Shown piece after piece: positions 47,432 through 55,262 of a stretch of 64,000 bases of DNA. The stretch comes from Sphingobacterium bambusae (lineage in GTDB: Bacteria > Bacteroidota > Bacteroidia > Sphingobacteriales > Sphingobacteriaceae): the NCBI RefSeq assembly GCF_033955345.1, contig NZ_CP138332.1, positions 3,286,001 to 3,350,000 of the forward strand. The letters are read 5' to 3'. The notes beneath the pieces are model-generated. The model saw only the letters and a list, made by a program, of their open reading frames with translations. It had not been told where the DNA came from and did not search any database. The translations under genes were made by a program, and so were the position numbers. Each line of letters begins with the position of its first letter. Position 1 is the first letter of the stretch.

Positions 47432-48754
47432 TTATTCAACGAGGATTCTTCTAATTCTATGGTTACCATAATCGGCTACATAAAGGCCGCCATCCGGACC
47501 AAAGGCCACCCCTTCCGGGAATCGAAATCTAGATTCTAGGGGCTCCCCATCGACATAGCCTTCCTGTCTAGGTACACCGGCATAAACCGAGGAAACACCT
47601 TCAGGTGTTATCCTGCGAATGCAGTGGTTATAGCGATCTGCCACATACAGGTTACCGTCTTCATCGACGGCACCTTGACAGGGTTGATCAAATCGTGCAG
47701 CAGCGCCAATACCATTTTGGAAGGCAGCACTACCCACGCCACCAGCCCAGTCTACCGCGTTTTCTAAACGTTTGGTATTTTCATTGTATTCTGCCTTGAC
47801 GATATAATGTCTATTGCGTACAATGATGTAAGCGGTTTTTCCATTGGGAGTAAATACCATAGAGTATTCCCAACTGCTATCCTTTACACGAAATTGCTCT
47901 ACGGCAGCGGCCGTGGTGGATGACCAGCGGAACAACATCCCATCTTCGTAGCGGTTGTAGAAATAGGCCCCTGTTGTAGGGTGACTGATACCAAAGTTTG
48001 TCTGTTTAGAGTAGATGTAAGGTCGGAAGGTGCTGAAACCGTTGCTGCGGAACAGCACGGCAGTGCTCAAACCGGTAGAACTTCCTTGGTCGTTGCTCAT
48101 AAATAGCGTGTCTTGCGCCAGGTTGAACGCGATGGTGCGGGGACGAACAATCGCGCCACTCTTCTTCATAAGCGTCGTTACCTGATCATTGTAGAGTCTG
48201 CGTAATGCTCCACTTCCATTTCCTTCCTCCAACACATATAGGGCACCATCATTATCAAAGGCTAGCCAGCAAGGACGGTCGAACCAAGCGGATGAATAGG
48301 ATCCATCTTCGTCTTTTCCATTGCCGTTGTTGTCCGACTGCCCCGAGATCGTGGATACCTGTTGTTTAAATTCATAGGAGAAAGGGTTGTCAAAAACATG
48401 GACTTTCTCTGTGCCTTTTGCACCTAAGCTTACCTTAACACTGCCAGTCCCGGCGCGAGGCGGAACCAACGCATAGATACGCGTATCGCTGACGCCGATG
48501 ACGCGGGCTTCTTTATCATTAACCGATACATGTACCAAAGCGGTATCGGAGCCAAAGTTGGAGCCTTCAATAATCATCTGTGTGCTAACGCCACCTTCTT
48601 TTGGGTAGAAATCGGCGTACGTGATTGGTTTCGTGGGATCATGTGTCGGTTTGTTTTCCACTTTATCGGGTTTGGAACAGGCTGCGATGAATGCCAGCAA
48701 TAGCCCGAGTAGCAGAGGTAGTATACCCTTCATGCTTCGCGTCTTATTTTTCAT
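47432..48754 (-). CDS. IPT/TIG and NHL-repeat lipoprotein
   Basis: A 440-residue lipoprotein with lipobox Cys in IAAC. Residues about 42-128 form an IPT/TIG immunoglobulin-like domain (YPKEGGVSTQMIIEGSNFGSD). Residues about 140-440 carry NHL-type beta-propeller repeats, clearest near the end: GAVDEDGNLYVADRYNHCIR and GVAFGPDGGLYVADYGNHRIR. In glycan loci TIG-NHL proteins are thought to be surface binding proteins; enzymatic activity cannot be excluded because propellers also form lyases and hydrolases. It is the first large gene of this minus-strand run. Confidence 0.85.
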   Translation of the reverse strand: MKNKTRSMKGILPLLLGLLLAFIAACSKPDKVENKPTHDPTKPITYADFYPKEGGVSTQMIIEGSNFGSDTALVHVSVNDKEARVIGVSDTRIYALVPPRAGTGSVKVSLGAKGTEKVHVFDNPFSYEFKQQVSTISGQSDNNGNGKDEDGSYSSAWFDRPCWLAFDNDGALYVLEEGNGSGALRRLYNDQVTTLMKKSGAIVRPRTIAFNLAQDTLFMSNDQGSSTGLSTAVLFRSNGFSTFRPYIYSKQTNFGISHPTTGAYFYNRYEDGMLFRWSSTTAAAVEQFRVKDSSWEYSMVFTPNGKTAYIIVRNRHYIVKAEYNENTKRLENAVDWAGGVGSAAFQNGIGAAARFDQPCQGAVDEDGNLYVADRYNHCIRRITPEGVSSVYAGVPRQEGYVDGEPLESRFRFPEGVAFGPDGGLYVADYGNHRIRRILVE

Positions 48755-48776
48755 AATAGATAAGGTTTTAATTTTT

Positions 48777-48995
48777 TCAATGCTCTTGTTGATGATCCTT
48801 TTCTTTGCGATGCGTCGTTAAACTGCGAATCACTTGATCGGAAGGTGAATAAATGTTTAGGCTAGGATCTGATGGAATAGGCATCTTTGTTGGTAGGCTC
48901 AGACGAATGTAGTCCATCAATCTGAACAAATGTTGGTTTTGCCGGCGGCTGTAGGTAAGCGGTACAGCACTAAAAATAGATAGGTTTGCGCTCAT
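48777..48995 (-). CDS. Possible small protein at the head of the TIG-NHL/SusCD operon
   Basis: A 72-residue frame ending 22 bases before the TIG-NHL start, on the same strand. The N-terminal half (VPLTYSRRQNQHLFRLMDYI) looks protein-like and the tail is charged (THRKEKDHQQEH). It has no signal peptide, no membrane helix and no recognised family. The A/T-rich context before its ATG (AAACCTATTTTAC) resembles other starts here. It may instead be part of an untranslated leader. Confidence 0.35.
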   Translation of the reverse strand: MSANLSIFSAVPLTYSRRQNQHLFRLMDYIRLSLPTKMPIPSDPSLNIYSPSDQVIRSLTTHRKEKDHQQEH

Positions 48996-49052
48996 GTAAA
49001 ATAGGTTTAAATGTTATACTGTTTGATATTATTGTTTTTAGCAGTAATTGGG

Positions 49053-49102
49053 CTATCCCATAAAGGCTTTCTTCGCTGCAAGAAGCTTTTATGGCATGAT
49101 AG
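49053..49102. repeat. Long imperfect hairpin
   Basis: CCATAAAGGCTTTCTT (49058-49073) pairs with AAGAAGCTTTTATGG (49080-49094) as 15 bp with one G-U pair and one bulged base. Outer CTATC (49053-49057) and GATAG (49098-49102) extend it. No T-tract follows, so it is not a typical terminator. It could be an RNA leader or a small mobile-repeat remnant. Confidence 0.5.
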
Positions 49103-49360
49103 AATTCGTTTATGGTATGGCCATGCGCGTTGCTGGCCTCGGTTAGCATCTGTTTTTGCTGGTCAGAAAAAGGATGACCGATCGCTTATCAAAATAAGAT
49201 TAGCCTGAAGCCATGTCAAGCGACGGTGTCCAAGATAGCGTATATGAACAACGAGTTGGATTCCAAATTTTACGATTTATCAGTTTATTTTTTTCAGTTG
49301 AATAGGGGAGACTCTTGCCATCCATATTCGTTGAAGGTATGGTATACATAGTTTATCAGT

Positions 49361-49399
49361 TAGCTAATTCAAAATTAGTAGCTAATTCGTATTAGCTTA
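49361..49399. promoter_or_regulatory. Repeated TAGCTAATTC element
   Basis: TAGCTAATTC occurs at 49361-49370 and again at 49379-49388, spaced 18 bases apart, followed by an inverse part copy (ATTAGCT, 49391-49397). The core TTAGCTAA is itself palindromic. Regular spacing close to two helical turns suggests a regulator site for one of the divergent units. Confidence 0.3.
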
Positions 49400-49622
49400 T
49401 AGTCTTTTCTCGTCAAAAAATAACATAATCTGTTCAAAATGCAGGGTTTGCGTGTAGCGCGCTGCTAAAGTATCCTGATAAATTATACTTTTGAAGCTGA
49501 TCAATAATGAACCCTGTGCCTAGTTATTAAAGCTCGCGCATGGACGCTTGGTCTATCCTTTTTAGGGAGCGTATATGATAATGTTATGAATACCATCTAC
49601 ACAAACAAAATGTAAATCATTT

Positions 49623-52097
49623 ATGAAAAGCAAAGGAATGCAACATCTTTTATGGACACTTGGTGTCGCAATAGCTAGTATAGGGATTGCGGTTGGACAG
49701 GAATCGCAAAATCGTTTGCGAGCGCCGGCCTATCCTTTGGTCAGTATCGATCCTAACGTTAGTGCTTGGTCGCCGTCGGATCAATTATATGGCAGTTCGG
49801 TAGCCCACTGGTCGGACAACAAGCCTTTACCACTTTTAGGAGCCATTAAAGTAGGGAAGACGATCTATCGCTTTATGGGAACGGAAGAAATTGCGTTGGT
49901 TAGCCTAGTGCCAAATGGGGAAGATAAGGCCTGGGAAGCGAAATACACAACGGTGAATCCAACAGGAGATTGGACGGCGCAGGGATATGATGATAAGAGC
50001 TGGCAGTCGGGCAAAGGAGCCTTTGGAACCTTCGAGAACGAGCCGCACAGCAAGACCGATTGGACTACCGAGAAAATTTGGGTGCGTCGGAATATTGTGC
50101 TTTCGGAAGACGTGAAAGGCAAAAATGTATTCTTAGAATATGCACATGATGACGATGCCGAATTTTTTGTTAACGGCATCAAGGTGCTGTCTACAGGGCA
50201 GGCCACCGGTAAAAACAGGCGGGTAAAGCTGGATGCTGCAGCACTCAAAAGCTTGAAAAAAGGTGAAAATATATTGGCAGCTTATTGCCATAATCGTGGA
50301 GGCAATGCTTTTTTGGATATGGGTTTGCTGGTGGAACCTGCAGCAAAGAAATACTTCGACAAAGAGGCTAAGCAGATCTATGCGGATTTGCAACCTATGC
50401 AAACGCATTATTTGTTCGACTGTGGCGATGTACAGCTTAAGTTAACATTTACGGCACCTTTGTTTTTAGACGACCTTACACTCTTGTCACGCCCTGTCAA
50501 TTACTTAAGTTACGAGATTACATCGGCGAAGCCACAGGATGTGGAACTTTACTTCGAAGCAGCTCCGCACTGGGGACTGAACCTTCCTTCGCAAGATGCC
50601 AAGAGCGAGTCGTACGAAAAGGACGGTCTGCTTTATGTAAAGACAGGCAGCGTTGCCCAGCGTATCCTTGGACGAAAAGGAGATCATGTGCGGAATGATT
50701 GGGGCTATTTTTATATGGTAGGTGAGCAAGCTGCAACACAGGCTGCTGTGGGAACGGTGAACGGTCTGCGTGCAAATTTTGTAGCGGGAAAATCTGTTGC
50801 CGCTGCAGCCGGTACAGGAAATCAACTTGCGTTGCGGCAAAAGGGCAAAGTGCAGGGAACATGGAAGGGGAAAATAGCCTTGGGCTATGATGATGTTTAC
50901 GCCATACAATACTTCGGAAATAACCTACGTCCTTATTGGAATCGCGACGGCAAGCAGACCATAGAGGGACAGTTTAAACAGGCTTTTGCGAGCTATGACG
51001 CGGTGTTAGAGAAAGTATCTTCATTTGATAAAACGTTCATGAAGCAGTATGCTGCATTTGGTAAGGAATACGCGGAGCTGTGTGCATTGGCCTATAGACA
51101 GGCGATTGCTGCACATAAACTTGTGGAATCGCCAAATGGCGAGCTGTTGCTGCTATCTAAAGAAAATGATAGCAATGGCTCTATCGGTACGGTTGATGTA
51201 ACCTATCCGTCGGCTCCTCTATTTCTGTATTACAATCCAGAACTTGCCAAAGCACTCCTGAATTTTATTTTTTATTATTCCGAGTCGGGAAAATGGCAGA
51301 AGCCTTTTGCTGCCCACGATATCGGTACCTATCCCATCGCTAATGGGCAAACCTATGGTGGTGATATGCCCGTTGAGGAAAGTGGTAATATGCTGATCCT
51401 AACCTATGCTATTGCACGCGCCGAAGGGAATGCCGGCTATGCACAAAACCATTGGAATGTGTTGACAACATGGGCTGATTATTTACTTGAAAAGGGGCTC
51501 GATCCGGAGAATCAGCTTTGTACGGACGATTTTGCTGGACATTTTGCTCATAATGCGAATCTATCGGTCAAGGCTATCCTAGGTATTGCTTCCTATGGGC
51601 ATTTAGCCAAGATGTTGGGCAAAGAGCAGGTTGCCACACGGTATCTTGCCGCTGCGCGGGATATGGCACGACAGTGGGAGAGTATGGCCAACGATGGCGA
51701 TCATTACCGACTGACATTCGATAAATCGGGGACTTGGAGCCAAAAGTACAACCTCGTGTGGGATAAAGTATTGGATATGCAGATTTTCGATCCGCAGATT
51801 CGACAGAAAGAAGTCAAATATTACTTGAGTAAACAAAACAAGTATGGTTTACCGTTAGATAGCCGAGAAACGTATACAAAGTCAGATTGGATTATCTGGT
51901 CTGCGACACTGGCCGATGATCTGCAAACGTTCCAAGCGTTTGTACAGCCCGTGCATGCATTCATGAACGAGACGGTACATCGGGTTCCGATGTCGGACTG
52001 GATCTTTACGGATAAACCGGACCGCCGAGGTTTCAAAGCGCGCTCGGTTGTTGGAGGTTACTTTATGAAGATGCTGGCGGAGAAATATAAGAATTAG
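49623..52097 (+). CDS. Secreted glutaminase-A-like protein (DUF4964/DUF5127/DUF4965)
   Basis: An 824-residue secreted protein with signal peptide (LLWTLGVAIASIGIAVGQ). The N-terminal part APAYPLVSIDPNVSAWSPSD and the central region (about 500-700; YPSAPLFLYYNP, HDIGTYPIANGQTYGGDMPVEESGNML) match the family of the fungal glutaminase A and its bacterial relatives. Residues about 100-230 are an inserted jelly-roll module (WTAQGYDDKSWQSGKGAFGT; VFLEYAHDDDAEFFVNG) that may bind carbohydrate. In Bacteroidota these proteins are common in glycan loci, so true glutaminase activity is uncertain. It is divergent from the TIG-NHL/SusCD run and may be co-regulated with it. Confidence 0.85.
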   Translation: MKSKGMQHLLWTLGVAIASIGIAVGQESQNRLRAPAYPLVSIDPNVSAWSPSDQLYGSSVAHWSDNKPLPLLGAIKVGKTIYRFMGTEEIALVSLVPNGEDKAWEAKYTTVNPTGDWTAQGYDDKSWQSGKGAFGTFENEPHSKTDWTTEKIWVRRNIVLSEDVKGKNVFLEYAHDDDAEFFVNGIKVLSTGQATGKNRRVKLDAAALKSLKKGENILAAYCHNRGGNAFLDMGLLVEPAAKKYFDKEAKQIYADLQPMQTHYLFDCGDVQLKLTFTAPLFLDDLTLLSRPVNYLSYEITSAKPQDVELYFEAAPHWGLNLPSQDAKSESYEKDGLLYVKTGSVAQRILGRKGDHVRNDWGYFYMVGEQAATQAAVGTVNGLRANFVAGKSVAAAAGTGNQLALRQKGKVQGTWKGKIALGYDDVYAIQYFGNNLRPYWNRDGKQTIEGQFKQAFASYDAVLEKVSSFDKTFMKQYAAFGKEYAELCALAYRQAIAAHKLVESPNGELLLLSKENDSNGSIGTVDVTYPSAPLFLYYNPELAKALLNFIFYYSESGKWQKPFAAHDIGTYPIANGQTYGGDMPVEESGNMLILTYAIARAEGNAGYAQNHWNVLTTWADYLLEKGLDPENQLCTDDFAGHFAHNANLSVKAILGIASYGHLAKMLGKEQVATRYLAAARDMARQWESMANDGDHYRLTFDKSGTWSQKYNLVWDKVLDMQIFDPQIRQKEVKYYLSKQNKYGLPLDSRETYTKSDWIIWSATLADDLQTFQAFVQPVHAFMNETVHRVPMSDWIFTDKPDRRGFKARSVVGGYFMKMLAEKYKN

Positions 52098-52119
52098 TTT
52101 AATATAGTGTGTTGTGAGA

Positions 52120-52146
52120 AGGGGCATAGTTTTATGCCTCTTTTTT
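52120..52146 (+). terminator. Intrinsic terminator after the glutaminase-like gene
   Basis: AGGGGCATA (52120-52128) pairs with TATGCCTCT (52133-52141), with one G-U pair, followed by T6. It lies 22 bases after the stop codon. Confidence 0.8.
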
Positions 52147-52207
52147 GTACTTCCTATAATACGAGAGACATTTTTTAAGGTCTACATTCTATACAGATTT
52201 TTTTGTA

Positions 52208-53341
52208 CTAATCTTCTTCCAACAGAAACAATTCTGAGGCGATGTGATCGGCCAATAGTTTTCCTGAGTTGGTTAAGCGGAGATAACGATGATCAACGTG
52301 GGTAACCTCTTGCTGGCTTATGAAGGGGCGGACAGTATCTTGGATATGTGCCAATGCATCCCGACCGAACGCCTGCTCGACATGTTGCAGGTCAATGCCC
52401 CACATCGTACGAAGAGCCGTCATCACATACTCATTCACCCTGTCTTGTAGCGAGAGCTGTTCCGTTTCAGGATTGTTCTCCTCGCTAACAATATGTTGGA
52501 TATACTTCGCATTATTAGCAACATTCCAGCTTCTGGAGGTTCCGTTGAAGGAATGTGCTGAGGGGCCTATCCCAAGGTAATGCACGCCACGCCAGTAGTT
52601 GGTGTTATGCTTGGCGTAATGTCCGGGCTTCGCAAAATTTGATATTTCATAGTGCTCGAAGCCGTTGCTTACAAGGGTATCGATAAGCATGGACATCTGT
52701 TCAGCACTTTGTGATTCATCCATCGGTTTCGCCTTTCCCTGTTTGATGAAATGTGCCAGTGCGGTCTTCTGTTCTACGGTCATGGCGTAGGAGGATATAT
52801 GTGGAATGGCATGATCTAACAGCTTCTGGATATTCGTCTTCCATTTTTCGTCGGTCAGGAGTGGGTAGCCGTATATCAGATCAGCGGTAATGTTTTCAAA
52901 GCCGGCATCTTGAACCCGTTTAATCGCCGACTCTGCTTCATCGGCATTATGCGCTCTGTTCATCCAGCGAAGATCTTCTTCATAGAACGATTGAATGCCT
53001 ATGCTGAACCTATTGATGCTGGTATTCCGCAACGAGTGCACCTTTTGTTTGTTGAGATCGTCAGGGTTGGCTTCTAAGGTAATTTCTACATCCGCTGCAA
53101 TATCAAAATGGCTGGCGACCTTGTCTATTAGTCGATCGATATCCGACGCATCTAAGATAGAAGGCGTACCTCCGCCGAAATAGATAGAATGCACCGTTCG
53201 ATCCTGCAGGTAGAAATGTCGTTGATCCACTTCTTTATGCAATGCTGCTAAGATATCCGCTTTCTGCCCCAACGACGTGCTAAAGTGAAAATCACAATAA
53301 TGACAGGCTTGTTTGCAAAAAGGAATATGAAAGTAGATCAT
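52208..53341 (-). CDS. hemW: HemW radical-SAM protein (coproporphyrinogen oxidase-like)
   Basis: A 377-residue radical SAM protein starting MIYFHIPFCKQACHYCDF, with the cluster cysteines C9, C13 and C16. Following motifs are YFGGGTPS, EANPDDLN, RFSIGIQSF and SYAMTVEQKT, and the C-terminal HemW domain is present. HemW proteins are heme chaperones rather than true HemN oxidases. A longer frame begins at 53428, but a perfect -7 element at 53346-53353 lies inside that extension, so the ATG at 53341 is chosen. Confidence 0.92.
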   Translation of the reverse strand: MIYFHIPFCKQACHYCDFHFSTSLGQKADILAALHKEVDQRHFYLQDRTVHSIYFGGGTPSILDASDIDRLIDKVASHFDIAADVEITLEANPDDLNKQKVHSLRNTSINRFSIGIQSFYEEDLRWMNRAHNADEAESAIKRVQDAGFENITADLIYGYPLLTDEKWKTNIQKLLDHAIPHISSYAMTVEQKTALAHFIKQGKAKPMDESQSAEQMSMLIDTLVSNGFEHYEISNFAKPGHYAKHNTNYWRGVHYLGIGPSAHSFNGTSRSWNVANNAKYIQHIVSEENNPETEQLSLQDRVNEYVMTALRTMWGIDLQHVEQAFGRDALAHIQDTVRPFISQQEVTHVDHRYLRLTNSGKLLADHIASELFLLEED

Positions 53342-53345
53342 GTGG

Positions 53346-53353
53346 CAAAGATA
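53346..53353 (-). promoter_or_regulatory. -7 promoter element of hemW
   Basis: On the minus strand this is TATCTTTG, an exact TAnnTTTG match ending four bases before the ATG at 53341. The transcript would have almost no leader, as for ispH and the AraC gene. Confidence 0.6.
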
Positions 53354-53485
53354 CACATCTAGACAGATAGTGTTCGCGGAAAAATAATGCACGGGGTAAT
53401 CGCGTGTTTCTACATGCTGTTGTGGCACCTAAGCCATTCGATTTGATGCTTTGTTTGAATTAACATTCCGTTAATATAGGATGTT

Positions 53486-53493
53486 TAACTTTG
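53486..53493 (+). promoter_or_regulatory. -7 promoter element of the second ECF sigma gene
   Basis: TAACTTTG matches TAnnTTTG exactly. It lies inside the extended sigma frame (first ATG 53481) and nine bases before the next in-frame ATG (53502), so translation should start at or after 53502. No canonical TTTG lies at the -33 distance. Confidence 0.5.
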
Positions 53494-53501
53494 CCTGTAT
53501 C

Positions 53502-54104
53502 ATGCAAGGGATGAGCCATATGACAGAGACGGAGCTTCTAGCGGGAGTGAGGGACGGACGCCAAGAAGTGTTTGCCCAAATCTTCCATATGCATTGGGAG
53601 AGTCTGTTTCGTGAAGCCTACTACAGGCTGAAGAGTCATGATGAGGCGCAGGATATGCTGCAGGAAATATTTACGGACTTTTGGCAACGCCGCTCTAGCC
53701 TGACAATCTCCAGCTCTATTGCTGCCTACCTACATGGGGCGCTTAAACACCATATAATAAGACATTTTTCGAGGTCGCGTTTACATCAAACGGTTGTTGA
53801 TCACCTGTTGTTGCATATGCAAAGCTTCGAGGATAGCATTTTGGATGTTATCGCGGCGAGCGAGATCCAAAAAACATTGGAGGATGCCATAGCGTTGTTT
53901 CCGGAAAATATGCAACAGATCTTTGCGCTTCGCACGCAGGACTTTACCATCGCGGAGATTGCTGAAGCTTTGAATATCTCCCCCCAAACCGTCAAAAATA
54001 ATAATACACAGGCACTGAAGCGCCTTAAACAGGTACTCTCCGAGCGACACCCCGAAATCTCTTCTTCGGTGTATACCTTATTATTGCTGTTCATAAAAAG
54101 TTAA
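53502..54104 (+). CDS. ECF RNA polymerase sigma factor (FecI-like)
   Basis: About 200 residues from the ATG at 53502; ATGs at 53511 and 53520 are also possible. Region 2: VFAQIFHMHWESLFREAYYR and AQDMLQEIFTDFWQRRSSL. Region 4: FPENMQQIFALRTQDFTIAE followed by the helix-turn-helix AEALNISPQTVKNNNTQALK. A short hydrophobic tail (VYTLLLLFIKS) ends the protein. It heads the second cell-surface signalling locus, with FecR 41 bases downstream. Confidence 0.92.
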   Translation: MQGMSHMTETELLAGVRDGRQEVFAQIFHMHWESLFREAYYRLKSHDEAQDMLQEIFTDFWQRRSSLTISSSIAAYLHGALKHHIIRHFSRSRLHQTVVDHLLLHMQSFEDSILDVIAASEIQKTLEDAIALFPENMQQIFALRTQDFTIAEIAEALNISPQTVKNNNTQALKRLKQVLSERHPEISSSVYTLLLLFIKS

Positions 54105-54145
54105 CAAACAGGTAACAATTTCTTGAGGTACTTTCCGGTCTTTCG

Positions 54146-55147
54146 ATGCACTATAGAGGTGTAAAACGAGAGAAAGTGATCTTAACAACGTTAAAAAAGC
54201 TATTAAGAAAATATAACGCAGATAAAGCTACACCGGCAGAACGCCGTGTGGTGGATATTTGGTATGAGTCTTTTTCAGAGAAAGAAGAGGCTTCAACCTT
54301 ATTCAATGATGTTGCAGAACGTAATGACATGCAACAGCGTATTTGGAACAACCTTCCGTTGGCGAAAACTCCACGATCATGGTTTCAACGTAACCGATAT
54401 GTGTTGTTGGGGTTTAGCACTGCTGCTCTTTTGCTGCTTGTGTTTTCTTGGAATCAAGTGTTGCAGTATTCCGGTCTGGTGAGTGAGACGACGACACAAT
54501 CGACACCGCTGGCAGCATTTAGCGCTTCGACAACCGTAAAAGAACGCAAATTAATTACCCTACCGGATAGCTCAAGAGTTTGGCTCAATGCCAATTCAAC
54601 CTTATCGGTAGCGGATGCTTACGGAATGGAAGCCCGTCATGTAACCTTGGAAGGTGAAGCATTTTTTGACGTCGCTCCCGACCCAAGAAGACCATTTGTG
54701 GTGAAAACTAAACATATCAAAATTCAGGTGTTGGGTACTGCTTTTAATATTCAGGCCTATCCGTCGGCAGAGGCATTCCGCGTGGGTGTAGAACACGGAA
54801 AGGTTGCCGTTTTGGATAATTTAGGACAACAGTTAAATCAATTGACCAAAGGCCAAATGCTATCCTATAATACACATGATGGGAAGATCTTCACAAAGAT
54901 GGATGCAGCCGTTGGCTCTTGGCGAGACGGACGTGTTGTATTAGAGCAAGCTAGTTTTGCCGACCTACGACAAGCGATTTACAATATCTACGGCGTTCGT
55001 TTACGGAACGAACGTAAATCCGGAAACCAATATTCATATAATCTACAGATACATGCCAACCGATCTTTAGCACAGACTTTAGATATCGTTTGTGATATGC
55101 ATCGGTTAAACTACAGGAGGGAAAACGATGAAATAATACTTTACTAA
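54146..55147 (+). CDS. FecR-family anti-sigma factor
   Basis: A 333-residue inner-membrane regulator. The cytoplasmic part covers about 1-85, the membrane helix is VLLGFSTAALLLLVFSW (about 87-104), the periplasmic FecR domain about 125-235 (RKLITLPDSSRVWLNANSTL; VTLEGEAFFDVAPDPRRPFV) and a C-terminal DUF4974 domain about 255-333 (VVLEQASFADLRQAIYNIYG). It should hold the sigma factor inactive until the STN domain of the SusC at 55263 signals. Confidence 0.93.
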   Translation: MHYRGVKREKVILTTLKKLLRKYNADKATPAERRVVDIWYESFSEKEEASTLFNDVAERNDMQQRIWNNLPLAKTPRSWFQRNRYVLLGFSTAALLLLVFSWNQVLQYSGLVSETTTQSTPLAAFSASTTVKERKLITLPDSSRVWLNANSTLSVADAYGMEARHVTLEGEAFFDVAPDPRRPFVVKTKHIKIQVLGTAFNIQAYPSAEAFRVGVEHGKVAVLDNLGQQLNQLTKGQMLSYNTHDGKIFTKMDAAVGSWRDGRVVLEQASFADLRQAIYNIYGVRLRNERKSGNQYSYNLQIHANRSLAQTLDIVCDMHRLNYRRENDEIILY

Positions 55148-55157
55148 TCGATAAAGA

Positions 55158-55184
55158 AAACAGGCACCAAAGAGGCACCTGTTT
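55158..55184. repeat. Hairpin between FecR and SusC
   Basis: AAACAGG (55158-55164) and CCTGTTT (55178-55184) form a 7-bp stem. On the minus strand the stem extends to 11 bp through two G-U pairs, while on the plus strand those positions are mismatched. It may lower read-through from the regulators into SusC, or be incidental. Confidence 0.35.
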
Positions 55185-55262
55185 AAATTCGTTTGGCCGA
55201 GCTCAGCTTGAGACCCTAGCAAGGCCACTTAGCTTAATATGAATTACTAAGACAATAAAAAT

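Larger units (their letters stand above)
48996..49622. other. Intergenic region between the divergent SusCD and glutaminase-like loci
   Basis: About 630 bases that should hold promoters for both directions. A long hairpin lies at 49053-49102 and a repeated TAGCTAATTC element at 49361-49399. A plus-strand 65-codon frame at 49011-49208 overlaps the hairpin and is not supported. No exact promoter consensus was found. Confidence 0.5.

Noticed and set aside
49011-49208. A 65-codon plus-strand frame with a hydrophobic start
   Set aside because: It runs through the long hairpin at 49053-49102, has no binding site before its ATG, and the rest of the product is Arg/Trp-rich and unstructured in appearance.
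52208-53428. Longer hemW start at 53428
   Set aside because: The 29 extra residues precede the usual HemW N-terminus and contain an exact -7 promoter element.
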